Below, piece by piece: positions 50,804-62,054 of a stretch of 64,000 nt of DNA. The notes beneath the pieces were generated by a model that saw only the letters and a program-made list of their open reading frames with translations, made no database searches and was not told the origin of the DNA. Origin of the DNA: Arthrobotrys musiformis (lineage: Eukaryota; Ascomycota; Orbiliomycetes; Orbiliales; Orbiliaceae); assembly GCA_036971715.1 (NCBI GenBank), contig JAVHJL010000004.1, positions 2,666,001 to 2,730,000 on the forward strand, given 5' to 3'. A program made the translations under genes and the position numbers. Every line of letters begins with the position of its first letter. Position 1 is the first letter of the stretch.

Positions 50804-52446
50804 ATGCTGAACCCAAAGTACTCGCTCCTGGCGGTGGGGGTAACGATCTGTTTGATTACCTTCCTGGCGTACGGATCGCAGGTATTCGTGCTGGAGCTGA
50901 AGACACGCGAGTTTTGGATTTTCAACACTTTGGTTGGGGGGATATGGGTGACGTATTTTAGGTGTATTTTTACGGATGCCGGGGGGGTTCCTGTTGGGTG
51001 GCAGCCTTCGTGGCAGGGGGGCGATAGTTTTGGGGACGGGGGGGATGAAGATGGGGAGGAAAGTGATAGTAGTGGTGATGATGAGGATGGGGGAGGGAAG
51101 AAGGAGGGGGTTGTTAGGGAGCAGGTTAAGGCTGATAGGTATGGGAGGATATGGGGGAATGCGGATTGTAGGTGGTGTAAGCGGTGTAAGAGGTGGAAAC
51201 CGGCGAGGGCGCATCATTGCAAGACTTGTCAGACGTGGGTGTTCCCCCTCTCACATTTTTTTTTTTAATCCAGATATCATTGTTGTGGGAGGGTGCTAAT
51301 GTGGTGATAGATGCGTGCTGCTGATGGACCACCATTGTCCGTGGACGTTCAATTGCGTGGGATACAGGACCTGGCCGCATTTCATCAGGTTCTTGTCGTT
51401 TGTGATCGCGGCGTGTAGTTATTTGGAGACTTTCCTGGTCGGGAAGTGTATGGAGATTTGGAAGTGGAGGGATATGCCGGCTGTAAGTTCTTTTTTCCCC
51501 TTTGAGCTGAAATTCTTTTATAGTCAAGAGATGGGGGAATATAAAAGGCTGACTGGGATAACATTCCTTCTGCGTTATCTGCGCACTCCAGTATCTCGGT
51601 CCTTCGACGACGAATCTGATACTACTGGTGATATTATTGATCGTGAACACGATCACGGACTTTGCGATTATCGTGCTCTGGATCCGGATCATTTCAAATA
51701 TCGCGGAAGGGTATACTACAATCGAATGGTGGGAGCAAGAACGACACGATGCCCTCGTCAGGAGGAAGGTGGTTAGACGGCAGGTATTCCCGTTCGATAT
51801 CGGGATATACACCAACATCTGTCTATTCATGAATGGAGGGATTTTCACCTGGTGGTTTCCATTCCTGCCGAATAGAAGTATCGGGGAAGGTGGGATTGGG
51901 GGAAGCGGAGGAGGGTTGAGGTATGAAGTCAATGGGTTCGAGAAATCGTGGCTGGCGTGGCCACCACCTGACCCTGAGAAGTTTGGGATAAATGAACGGA
52001 GACACATGCAGAAGGAGCTGGAAGGGGGGCCGTGGACGACTGGGGAGTATGATGTTAGTGATGTCTATGCATTCAGGAGACGGCAGAGGGAGGATATGAA
52101 AAGGAGGGGGTATCAAAAGGACGAAGATGGTGGAGACGACTATGCTTCTGATGGAGAGGGTGGGGAGCATGAAGAGGGTGTTAATTATAAGAGGGATGAA
52201 GATTTGTTGGATAGTTATTTGGATAGCGGGTATGGGGGTCGGGGCATCGAGGGGACTTATTACGATGAGAAGAAGAGACAAGATGAAATGAAGAAGAAGT
52301 GGAGGAACGAAGAAGGAGAACGGCTGGCGGATTACGGAGTCGACGAGGAGGCAGACGTGTTGGATGATGAGGACAGCGTGCCTTTGGCGGAGTTGTTGAG
52401 GAGGAGAAGGGAAAGGGAGGTCTTGATGGGCGGGAAGTATCGGTAG
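50804..52446 (+). CDS. pfa4: Pfa4-like DHHC palmitoyltransferase
   Basis: Exons 50804-51234, 51311-51482 and 51592-52446 encode 485 residues. Two N-terminal membrane helices are followed by an acidic low-complexity insert (about 75-105), then the cysteine-rich domain CRWCKRCKRWKPARAHHC and KTCQTCVLLMDHHCPWT, with active Cys153 in DHHC. Exon 2 ends after a third helix and exon 3 opens with a fourth (LILLVILLIVNTITDFAIIV). Pfa4 traits rather than Pfa3, Swf1 or Akr1 are the IEWWEQERH segment, the VFPFDIGIYTNI block, the AWPPPDPEKFG segment and a DYGVDEEAD block near the end. Known role of yeast Pfa4: S-acylation of the chitin synthase Chs3 in the ER, needed for its exit; other targets exist in pathogenic fungi. 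It lies 884 bp downstream of the Chs3 homologue in the same direction. Confidence 0.92.
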
Positions 52447-52764
52447 TCTCGTATCGATAATCCTCATGAACAGAATATACAATAGAATAAGATGGGATGG
52501 TGAGGGGCGTATTATACTGAAATCCAAATTGAGAAGCCATCATGATCACAATACGATTTTTTCGCAGTAAACCAAATACAACATAGGAAACACCCGGATC
52601 CGGAGTTTAGGCGCATAGTGTGGTTGCAAATACCTATATATCCCTATCGAATCCTAACAAGCCATTTGTACCAATCACGTCTAAGCTCCCCATTCAACAA
52701 CCTATATAAGGTCCAACGTCAACCTGAGAAGTCCTCGAGAAACTTTGTTGGTTGATTCTCGATC
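52447..52764. other. short intergenic region
   Basis: A 318-bp spacer that must hold the 3' end of the acyltransferase gene and the promoter of the next gene. Nothing else seen. Confidence 0.4.
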
Positions 52765-53631
52765 ATGTTCCCGTCCGGGCTCCGTCGTATGCCCCCTTGG
52801 TCGTCCGTCATACCCGATTTAAGCAGCTCTGCCCTCCTAGGCTGCAAAGAATCCCACCATTTGGTCAACGCTTCTCTACATCTACCATCCGATGACGTCT
52901 GCTTTATCTTCCTGACCAGCGAGGATGTCGCAACTGAAGACCTCGAAGCACAGGTTATTGCGAGGATAAGGCTTTGTGAAAACCTAGCAAAATCCAGAGG
53001 TGTAGTATACCTCAGAACCCAAGAAGACGGACATACATTTTATACACTATCCAATACGTCGGCCTCTCCATCTCTCTCCATTAGCTCCCCAGAGCTTCAT
53101 CCAGCTGGCTATTGGTCCGTTCGGGAGGCTAAAAACTATCATATTTATAGCCTACAACAGAATTCCCACGATTCCGCGACCTCCCAGCCATTCATACTGC
53201 CTCTGTCAAAAGTCCAAGATCTAGTACCCGTTCTAGAGTCGTTCATTCGAGATTTTCGAGCCCAAAAAACAGCTCAAATTGAAAGAATGGCAAAGCTGCA
53301 TGATGCTCGTCGGTTGCGTGTTTTAAATCTCCTCGGGGAGGCAGTTACGCATACAAAAATTGATGAACATGGTATCGTTGCCTGTCTAAAGCCCTCCATT
53401 CTTCTATAATATCGTGGAATTAAGAGCTAATTTAGCGGTGTCCATGTGTATACAGCCGTTTACGCCATATCGAATTCGTTCTCGTCTATGCTAGCTTACT
53501 CGGAGGCATGTATAGATCCTAGGGGTCAGGAAAGACTTTCAGCGGTGTTGGCTATGGGTGATTCGAAAGGGAACAGGAGACGGATGGTGGATTCAATTGT
53601 GGGGTTCTGGCAGCAAAACGAGGCCTCTTAA
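52765..53631 (+). CDS. unrecognised 260-residue protein, two exons
   Basis: Exons 52765-53371 and 53456-53631 join in frame across an intron with GTATCG donor, GCTAAT-type branch and ATACAG acceptor. Without splicing, the first frame ends early at 53409 and the second has no ATG, so the join is well supported. The product is soluble, with no signal peptide or membrane segment. An N-terminal alpha/beta-like region (DDVCFIFLTSEDVATEDLEA) precedes a Ser-rich loop. A helical segment DFRAQKTAQIERMAKLHDA and a conserved-looking C-terminus, YAISNSFSSMLAYSEACID, follow. I do not recognise the family and give no function. It is downstream of the chitin synthase/acyltransferase pair on the same strand, but the spacer and separate promoter give no evidence of a shared role. 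Confidence 0.75.
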
Positions 53632-54352
53632 AGCTCCTCCAATTGCATAGATTTGCATTTATCTACACATCTTCGTCCGTGCATGCAATGCAAATTAATG
53701 GCCTGCACTGTACCCGACGGTCCTTCGTATTGCCGAAATACATGATCCCTGTCATATGCTGGTCTGTCGCTTGGCTTGGAAATGATTGGTTGGCGCAAAA
53801 TCCAACACGCTGGAACACCTGCCCTGTGCTGACCTTTGGACCCGACCGGGACTCCTACTGCTGTATATAAAGCCTATAAGAAACGTAATAGTGGCCCAAA
53901 TGGAAGAATATCAGGGTTCCATAAGTAGCATTGACCCACAACCGTCAGTTTTCAAGTCGCAACCAAGTGATTTTAGGGAGAGCAACAAGGTCGCATAAGT
54001 TGGAAAGGTGTCGAGTCGCATTGCTCGCATCTGCGACAAAATGCCACATTGTTGGATTTTGAACGGGAATCCCTCGCTAGCGACTCCGTTTGCCCAGTCC
54101 AAAATTTCCGGCTTTGGTAAATTCGGACGACATGTCATCTCTCCTCAGGGAGTCGGAAGGAGTGGTTTCGACTCTAACCCCCCTACGAGTACCCGTTCGC
54201 CCCGTCGGGGAGGTTTGTATGCTACCAAATCCCAATATTCAATCAGTTGTTAAGTCCCTTGAAGGGTTTTTAGGGCGTCCTCGGGTGTTTCTTACCTGGA
54301 AAGAAGAGGACCAAAAGCAAAGGGGGCTACCGGGCCGGGTCAGGGACACACC
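53632..54352. other. intergenic, nothing recognised
   Basis: A 721-bp spacer of mixed composition without a recognisable gene, repeat or RNA. Confidence 0.45.
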
Positions 54353-56623
54353 ATGTTTGAACAGATCCTGATACGGTTCCGGGGAGGACCCATCCAAAGC
54401 AACAAAGATGAAGACGAAGAGAGCGACGATAACTCTTCGGACACTGCTACCAGCCCATCAGCTTCGGCTGGTGGCGGTGGAGGAGGTCGTGGAGGTGGAG
54501 GAGTTGTTGTTGTTGAGAGGGAGACTCTGCAGCTGCCGCTGTCCAGGTCGGTGGGCTGTCCTCCTTCGCCTTCACCGTCGTTGCGGTTTCCCTCGCCCGC
54601 ACCGTCTACGGCCATAGATTCAACAACAAATTCCAATGCTTCCTCTCCTTCTCCCTCTCCCTCTCCCTCTCCTTCCCTTTCTCTTTCTTCCTCACCAACT
54701 CATCATCCCTCTCCCAACAACCATCACTTTCATCATCACAACCACCAACATTCTTCTTCACTTTTATCATCACATCCTTTACAAACACCCCCAGCAAGCA
54801 TTACTTCTGCAAACATGCCGAAGAAATCAACTGCTGGGAAGAAGAAGGAGCCTCTGGCTCAAAAGTCTACCGGTGGCGGGGAGGCGAAGACGAGGGGTCA
54901 GAAGAGGAAGGCGGAGGAGATGGGGGGTCCTGCCCTGGCTCCCGTTGCTGATCAGGATGGAGGTTCGCCTCCTCCTGAGAAGCGCGTGACCAGGGCAGTG
55001 ACGGCGAAGAAGAAGAAGGAGGAGGATGAGGAAAAGGAGAAGACGAAGAAGATGACGACGAGGACGACGAGGACGACGACCAAGAAGGAGAAGGGAGGGG
55101 AGAAAGAGAAGGAGACGAAGAAGACGGCGACTACGACTACGACTACGACGAAGAAGAAGGTGGAGAAGAGGACGAGGAGGAAGGTGGTTGAGGAAGAGGA
55201 GGAGCAGGAGCAGGAGGAGCAGGAGCAGGAGCAGGAGGAGGAGAGGGAGGGAAGGAAGAGGAAGAGGTGGGATGGGGAGGCGGTCGCAGTTGGTAAGTCT
55301 AACTATTCCTATATTACATCCCTTGAAGCCATTCCCATGATTATGGAGATGTTACGATTCCCCGTTACAGAAGCATTTGCAGAAGTTCGAGATATCTTGT
55401 CTCGCGATGCAAAAAGCCGTTGCTGAAAAGCCGTTGCCAACATTGGGTGGGAATGTTGTCAAACAATCAGCCCATAGCAACCTAGATAACGTAGCTCGGC
55501 GCACGGTTTGGTTACAGGACTGAGCTCGGCGCTGGGTTGAAGGGTTATTCAGCGTGCAACAACTTTTTTTTTTTACATGTAAATCTATCCAATGACAAAC
55601 ATTTTTGCTGACTTATGTTAAATAGGCGACGCCGAGGAGCTAGAGGTTGGCGGTGCACCTGAAGCACCTGCAACAGGGCCGTCTGGTAGGACGGCGGCAA
55701 AGGCTGGACAGAGGAAGGGGACCTCTGTCCAGTCCCGCGCCAAAAGGCCTACCAGGTCGGCGGAGGGTCCTCCCGCCAAGAAGAAAAGGACCCTCCACAA
55801 ACTTCTGCGCCCCAGGGTATGTTTTCCTCCTGTTCTAAAATTGTTTATTCTGTTCTTACTAACAACTACGTCACAGCCAAGCGATAAGATCGGCTTTCCC
55901 TGGTGGAGGGAGGAGACGGAGCCGGAGAGTGAGGAGGAGGGAGAGGAGGGAGAGGAGGAATTGGGGGCGGAGGAGCCGAGGGGGAGGAAGAGGAAGTCAG
56001 AGGGTGGGGAGGAGTTGGGGAGGTGGGCGAAGAGGAGCCGTGCTGACTCCTTGGAGGTCCTCGTCGAGCTGGGAGACGAGGAGCAGGAGGAGGGAGAGGG
56101 TCAAGGCGCTGCTTCCGCGAGGAGGCAGCGCACCCCGCCGATCTTTCAGAGGTATGAATACTCTGAAGAAGTGAAGCGGGAGCCACTACCAGTGGTTGAC
56201 CCTCTTTCCGACTCCCGCTTCCAGGGGTCGCACAAAAGGGCTCGAGTCATTGAGGCCGGGCAACACTCCCGTGAGAGCAAGAAGGAGGACGAGAATCTCA
56301 AGAAGTACATTGAGTTGTGGGATGACCTTGGGAAAGTCGCCCACGACGATGACTTGTGCTTCGAGGTTCTCGGAGTGGACGTCCCAACCTCCCAGTTGGG
56401 GAGGAAGTCCCTCATTAGGAAGTTGAGGAGGCTGCTCAGGGAGTTGGAGGAGATTGCCACGCGGGGGAGTATTTACAAGGAGGAGCAGAGGAGGGTCCGG
56501 CTCGAGGAGGGGGATGAGGAGCGGTTGGAGGTCACCTACGCAAACCACCTCCGCGAAACCAAGCAGTCGCCTTTGAGGCTCCGGGGTCGCAACATCGAGA
56601 GGCATCACTGGAGGAAGGTTTGA
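54353..56623 (+). CDS. highly charged low-complexity protein, probably nuclear, lineage-specific
   Basis: Exons 54353-55292, 55626-55816 and 55877-56623 give 625 residues. The 333-nt first intron is long for this window; splice signals are GTAAGT...AATAG and GTATGT...CACAG, the second with a CTAAC branch. Order of compositional blocks: a Gly-rich run, SP dipeptides, a His/Asn-rich stretch, Lys/Glu-rich blocks with many KKKK and RKRKR patches that could be nuclear localisation signals, Thr/Lys tracts, Glu/Gln runs, and on exon 3 another Glu-rich block. The last 140 residues are of normal complexity (YIELWDDLGKVAHDDDLCFE, then a helical Arg/Leu/Glu segment) and look like a folded domain. I recognise no family. 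Codon use in the Lys/Glu blocks is nearly all AAG and GAG. A chromatin or nucleolar role is a guess from composition. The start could instead be the ATG at 54815 (MPKKSTAG). Confidence 0.65.
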
Positions 56624-56829
56624 AGAATGAAAGTGATGAAAGAAGAGAGTGCTTAGTGCATTCTCCGACCTCGTCCTTCGTTCTTCTTACATCCTCCTAG
56701 TAGTGTGAGTCGGTGTCGACGCTGTTGAATCTCATTGGCTCTTGGTCTCCGGAAAGGGGTTTCGCAAAGGTTCATTCTATCGGGAGCTACCCCGGTCATT
56801 AAAGCCGCCTGCCTGGACGGCGCTAAACC

Positions 56830-57172
56830 TCAGGGGAGGACAGCAACCTCTATAAAAAACAAGGTCGTCACGCCAGGGAGTGACGTTAAAACGCTCTCTG
56901 GCGGGGAGAAGGGAAACTCCTCGTCAACAAAAAACCCCGGAACCCCGCAGAGGATAGCAACCTCTTTAAAAAACAAGTTATCCACCGTCACACCAGGGAG
57001 TGACGTTAAAATGCTCTCTGGCGGGGAGATGGCAAACTCCTCGTCAAGAAAAAACCCCGGAACCCAGCAGAGGATGTAAACCTCTCAAAAAAACAAGTTA
57101 CCGGTAGTCACACCAGGGAGTGACGTTAAAACGCTCTCTGGCGGGGAGATGGAAACTCCTCGTTTAAAAAAA
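56830..57172. repeat. 120-bp tandem repeat, about 2.8 copies
   Basis: The word TGACGTTAAAA recurs exactly 120 bp apart at 56881, 57001 and 57121, and flanking sequence (CACCAGGGAG before, CTCTCTGGCGGGGAG after) repeats with it. Copies differ at scattered positions and by a one-base deletion in the third. Because the period is 40 codons, one frame stays open through the first two copies and would encode a 40-residue repeat with PGSDVK and LSGGE, but no ATG starts that frame. Confidence 0.9.
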
Positions 57173-59277
57173 ACCATGTGATGTTTCGACCTTGCCTTGT
57201 CGTCCGTTTATCGTTTTGTTGGAGGTTGGAGAGTGGTACGCAGAAGCCATCGGGTTGGCCTTGCCTGTCGACCTACCGTTAATTCCGACTTCGGCCTTGC
57301 TTGTCGCTGTCGTGTCCCTAGGAAGCATTGCGGGTGCTCCTTTTCGCTCGACCGTTTTGTCACCTCTTCTTGGCCGCCGTTGTGGCTCCGACATATAGGC
57401 CCAACTTTGCCAGTCGTCCCCACGAGCATTACGATACCAGGTATCCAGCCTGTATTCGGCTCTTCGATCGGTTGTCTACCCCAGCAGCCTGAGAACGAGA
57501 CCACCTCGCAGTCATTACGGTGTCTCACTTTTACGACCTTATTCACGACTTTGACGACGCCCATGCTCTGGCTTGGTCATTTATTTGTTACGCATTATAC
57601 CTTGATAAACGGTTGTATTTTATGGCATGGGGTTTGGAGAAGGGTGTATGATTTTTATCCTTTCTGTACAACTATGGCAAAGGCGTTGGGCATGCATATT
57701 TTTTATTATGTACACTAGACCGGCTTTTACTATCCCTCGAGCACCCGGTTTCGAGGACCGCCAGCTTTACTGCTTAATACCTAATGAACTGCTCCCTTTG
57801 AAAGGTGCACGTTCGAAGCATTCACACCGATTTTACGAAAGACTGGATTTTACAAGTCCGAAGCTGTCTGATTTGGTGCACTTGGCGCTCCAACATCAGG
57901 AACGATATCGGGTTTCCTCGTTCGAATAGCTTTCGGTTACTATTTCTTTTCTGTTTCTATTTATTTTGCTTTTAGTATTATTAGGTAGTTAGTTCGACCC
58001 GACGAGAAGTTCGCCTAGCTTTCATACATGCAGTATGGCAGGTATTCTCCGAGGTATCCACAGAAGGACCTGTTTGTATTATTATGATCATTATTTTTGT
58101 TTGAAGGAAGGCCTGTATTTATTTATTCTAGCAGAACATATTAATTTAAACCTGTCAAGTCGGCCATGAGGCTGCATCGATATCGTTCGCTGTTCGTTTC
58201 ACGACCATGGCCATTGGCATTTTACTACTACCCATGCCCCCCAGTTGTAGGTTTTTCATGATCAACCGTGAAGTATGATTGACAATTAGTTCCCGGATCC
58301 ATTTTTTTCTCTTTCATGAGAAAGATTTCAGATAGTCCTGCTGTAGTCTAGTTCTGTCCTGTTGTATATTAGTATAGTGTGTCACCAGCCTTTTTCGGAT
58401 ATTGCATTTAATTGGCTCCAGCTACTTAAATGGTCAAGTACCTCGATATATGTGTAATACTTTAGGCTCTGCCATAGCCACGAGAGAAAGTTACACCAGC
58501 TAGAACCCGAATAGAAATACTTAAGTATTTTCGATAAGTGGCCGCCCTCAGATCGTGATACCGGATCCTAATGACATAAAAAGGTAAGCCTAGCTATATA
58601 TATTTGGATCTGTATAAAAGTACTAGTGTATGAACTCTCTTTACAATTGAATTTATGCAGGCTCGTCCCTATATGTTACAAAGGGGGTACCGCTTAGATC
58701 GTTCCCCAGATTCACCTTATCAATACATTTTGGATGGATCTCCCAAAACTTTGGGGACAAGGGCATGATGCTTAGATGGGATCTGACACAGTACCGAGTA
58801 ACATAGCTATAGTCCTCAGTTAAATTCGCGGGCGAGAACCGAATTGATAAACTTGTGCAACTACATATATAAGACTAGAAGGAGGAACGGAATCTAAGAT
58901 TCTCGATAATACCTACTGCCCGTAAACTCTATTCCCAATTGAAATGCGCCCTTGGTTTATGCTATCGTTCTTCCCTCTAGACAGAACCTCGTCTTTCCAT
59001 GATGTCGATACAACCCGATCTCGTTATGATGTCTTTACTCTAATTATCTAACAACTGTCAAAACGCTTGAGACTAAACCGGGCACAATGATGTTCTCGAT
59101 ATCCTAGTCTCGTTCCCAGTCGATATCCCATACCAAAACACCTTCAAACTAAGACTCACATCTGGCTCGACTCATTCGTTATATCCAGTCAAACAGCCCA
59201 ACATCACGTTTTCGCACCTCCCAAGCGGCAAAAAAAAAAACAAGCTTTCTGTTTGACCAGCCAACTAAAGAAGCAGC

Positions 59278-59282
59278 AAAAA
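59278..59282 (-). terminator. pol III terminator of tRNA-Glu
   Basis: Five A on the + strand (T5 on the tRNA strand) begin about 10 bases after the mature 3' end, a standard RNA polymerase III stop. Confidence 0.7.
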
Positions 59283-59292
59283 TATAACGTCC

Positions 59293-59394
59293 TTCCGATA
59301 CCGGGAATCGAACCCGGGGCTGTCCGGACCATCTTAACCAGCTGCGAAGCAAGTTATTGAAAGCGGACGATGTTAACCACTACACCATATCGGA
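59293..59394 (-). tRNA. tRNA-Glu(UUC) with a 30-nt intron
   Basis: On the minus strand the acceptor stem TCCGATA pairs with TATCGGA, a D-arm with A-box (TGGTGTAGTGG) follows, the anticodon stem GTCCG pairs with CGGAC, and the T-arm carries the B-box GGTTCGATTCC. The anticodon TTC corresponds to 59361-59359. A 30-nt intron (59357-59328) interrupts the loop after position 37, the canonical eukaryotic site. The mature part is 72 nt, with A as discriminator base. It reads glutamate GAA codons. Confidence 0.95.
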
Positions 59395-59935
59395 CGTATT
59401 TGGTTGAAGATGATGATGTATAACGTGCGTTATCAAGTGTGTTGAGCGTTGGCGCATTGGCAGTGAATCACAACACATAAATTACCACGCTGCCTTGGGT
59501 TACACAGGATCTTTCGGGTAAATGCAGATGTTCACCGTCTATGGAAACCTTCCCAAAGCGACCAAACTCTACTGGTCAACCACATTGGCTTTTGTAAGAG
59601 ATATGTGGTAGATCTGTACTGAGTATGCTACTTCTATTCGTCCCATATGGACTCTGCCCCCTCAGATCAACTATCTTGAGGGGTACAGAGAAATACGATT
59701 GATTATCTTCAGAGATAATTCAGATTGATATTAGACAAGGAACCAAGAAGCATAGGTGACATGTAGGGTTATAAAGTGCCCAGCAAATAATGCTTAGAGG
59801 TATTTTATTGTTAATGATTGCTTATATTATTAAACTACTACACACTAAACAATAGCCCCGAGATTGAAATTAAAACAAATAATCGTAATATTATCGAGAC
59901 ACAACGTCTACATGGTAATTATCCAGCGAACTTGT
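59395..59935. other. intergenic, nothing recognised
   Basis: The region between the tRNA 5' end and the 3' end of the permease gene. AT-rich, no gene or repeat recognised. Confidence 0.45.
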
Positions 59936-62054
59936 CTATTTCTCCAATTCTTTCTCACCATAAGCGACATCAGACTTGTCAATTGGAGTCTCTTCATCGG
60001 AAGCGACGACCTCCCCGATCTGTGGAGGGAGAACTGGTGCATCGAGAAGAGTGGGCTTGTGAGGCGAGAGGTAGATGTTGATGACGTAGTGGACAAGGAA
60101 CGAGACGCTGAAGCCAAAGAGCCAGGCGAAAGTATCTATAATTGCGTATTAGTCACCAATCCGATATGATTGCGAGCCGGAAGAGGCTTACAGATTTTCC
60201 AAGCACCGCCGACATTAAGAATTATCTTAATGGATTTAGCAAATCCAGGAAGGCTAGAGCGATGTTAGTACGAGAAAACAGCCCACATAACATATATAAC
60301 AAACTTACGTTGGAAGGAACCCAAAGAAGAAACTAGTCCAAGCCCTCCAGTTAATACCATATGAGTAGTAATAAATACCGTCTCCCTTGTAGAGTTCACG
60401 AATGTCGAACCGCTGCTTCTTGATGACCCAGTAATCGCACACGATGACTCCTGCAAGAGGACCCATCATACAAGAATAACCGCTAAGGAAGGCGAGGAGC
60501 CCTGCGGCGTTCTTGATAATCAACCATGGCTGGCAGACGACGCAAAAGACTCCTGCCAAAAGGGTAGCGCGGAAAATGTTGATATATTTGGGTGCAAGGC
60601 CGGAGATATCGTTCGAGAATGGGAAAGTTCCAGCTATATTAAAGTTAGCCGTTTATTACAGGAATAGAGGTACGTATCGAGACGAGTAACCTACCGGCAA
60701 TCTGGTTTCCAATAGTGGCGAGGATAAAACTGAGACCAACAAAGAACTTCGCTGCTCGGCTATCCCACGCTCCAATGATAGCTGGCATGTACCATTGGAA
60801 CTCGCCGTGCTGATATTGGTGAGCGGATGTGACGAAGATCGGAGTTAAGGCACCGAGGGTTCCGATGACGGGAAGGGCGAAGAACTGGTTGTATCCGGCC
60901 AACCCGTCCTTGGAGAATCTACCAAAATCAGGCATGTTGACGGCCATAGAGCTGAAAAGTCCAATAATGACATTCAAACCAGTCAATGCGCTATACGCTG
61001 TGTTCATGTATTCGCTAGTGAGTTTTGTAGGTCCCTTAACAAGAGGACCACCTCCCTTAGTGACTATCGCTCCCCATAGGAAGAGGGCAAGGAAAGTCGG
61101 TGGAACAACAACGGCCTTTATAAGGAATAAAATCCTCAGCTTGTGAATAGGCATGAGAGACAGGATCGTTTGCACAATCCAGTATAAAAAGAAGCACAGC
61201 ATTCCAGCGGAGTCGATACCGACGGAATCAGGGAGGTGGTTAGGGAAACTAGCAAAACTCGGCCATATAGCGGTGATACAGTTTCGCAAGAAATCGGCAG
61301 CTTGAACACTATAGGATTACCAAGACCAGTTAAAACAGGAATATAGCGTTCCATAATTATTTTTGGCCACGTACCAGAGAATTGCCGTCCACATAAGCGC
61401 AACAAAGCCACGAAGTAAAATGGCAGGCATGGAACCGTACATTCCAAAGATACCGCGGGTCACGACCGGATAGGAAATCGAGCTAGTGTACGTATGTGAG
61501 CATCATAAATCACGAAAGTATGCAATAGATAATTAACTTACTATCGTGCACCAATTTTACCGGTAAGGGTGATAACTACGGAGCAAATCATGAATCCGCA
61601 GAACACGATGGGTAGAGTCGACCTATAGTTGCACTTATTAGAGATAGCCTAAAGAGTAATCTAACAATCGTTGGAAACATACTTCGCCGTAAACCCCAAC
61701 GACATCACAACGGAAACCGTTGATGCGAGCTATACGATACTTAGACAATGTGATATTGACAGTGTAGATTTATGTAAACATACTGGAGGGGCAAGCATAT
61801 CGGACGTCCAATACGCCCAGTAGTCTCCAGCACCCCATGTCCGCTTCTCTGGTGGAACGGGGTCCAAGTCTAGAAACGATTACGTTAGCCGGGCCCGTCA
61901 GATTGAATAAAGTTTGGAACATCTTACCTGGGTTACTCCAGCGCTCATTTCCATAAGAACCGGGATTCTTTGGGACCTCGCGGTGCAGATGCGGTCCGAT
62001 CCTGGCCTTGATCTGGGAAGGAGAGAGTATTGAGGGCAAGGATAGAGAAACCAT
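59936..62054 (-). CDS. NCS1-family permease (Fur-type: uracil, uridine or allantoin), nine exons
   Basis: Exons 62054-61928, 61869-61784, 61729-61683, 61622-61542, 61482-61375, 61308-60695, 60633-60309, 60253-60192 and 60135-59936 join without a break to 549 residues. All introns are about 53-66 nt. Family marks: NPDLDPVPPEKRTWGAGDYW and WTSDMLAPP before the first membrane helix, GARYSISYPVVTRGIFGMYG, VNMPDFGRFSKD (the Asn-x-x-Asp-Phe substrate/Na-site region in helix 6), and IVCDYWVIKKQRFDIRELY late in the protein. Twelve membrane helices are expected; both ends are cytosolic, and the tail is acidic and Lys-rich. NCS1 proteins of the Fur subgroup take up uracil, uridine, allantoin or related compounds by proton symport; the substrate cannot be told by eye. 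Thiamine or nicotinamide-riboside transport by related members is a less likely alternative. Confidence 0.93.

Larger units (their letters stand above)
56624..59292. other. 2.7-kb stretch with a 120-bp tandem repeat, otherwise no gene recognised
   Basis: Holds the tandem repeat at about 56830-57172. Beyond it, frames of 100-173 codons at 57197-57718 and 57627-57929 match nothing I know, although the end of the second (from about 57740) looks somewhat protein-like. From 57950 to 59290 the DNA is AT-rich and featureless. Confidence 0.5.

Noticed and set aside
57197..57929. Overlapping frames of 173 and 100 codons after the tandem repeat
   Set aside because: No family match, no clear splice structure and no ATG context worth trusting, so they are left unannotated.
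59936..62054. Possible thiamine (TPP) riboswitch in or near the permease gene
   Set aside because: The conserved CTGAGA and ACCTGATCTGG cores were not seen in the upstream region or introns.
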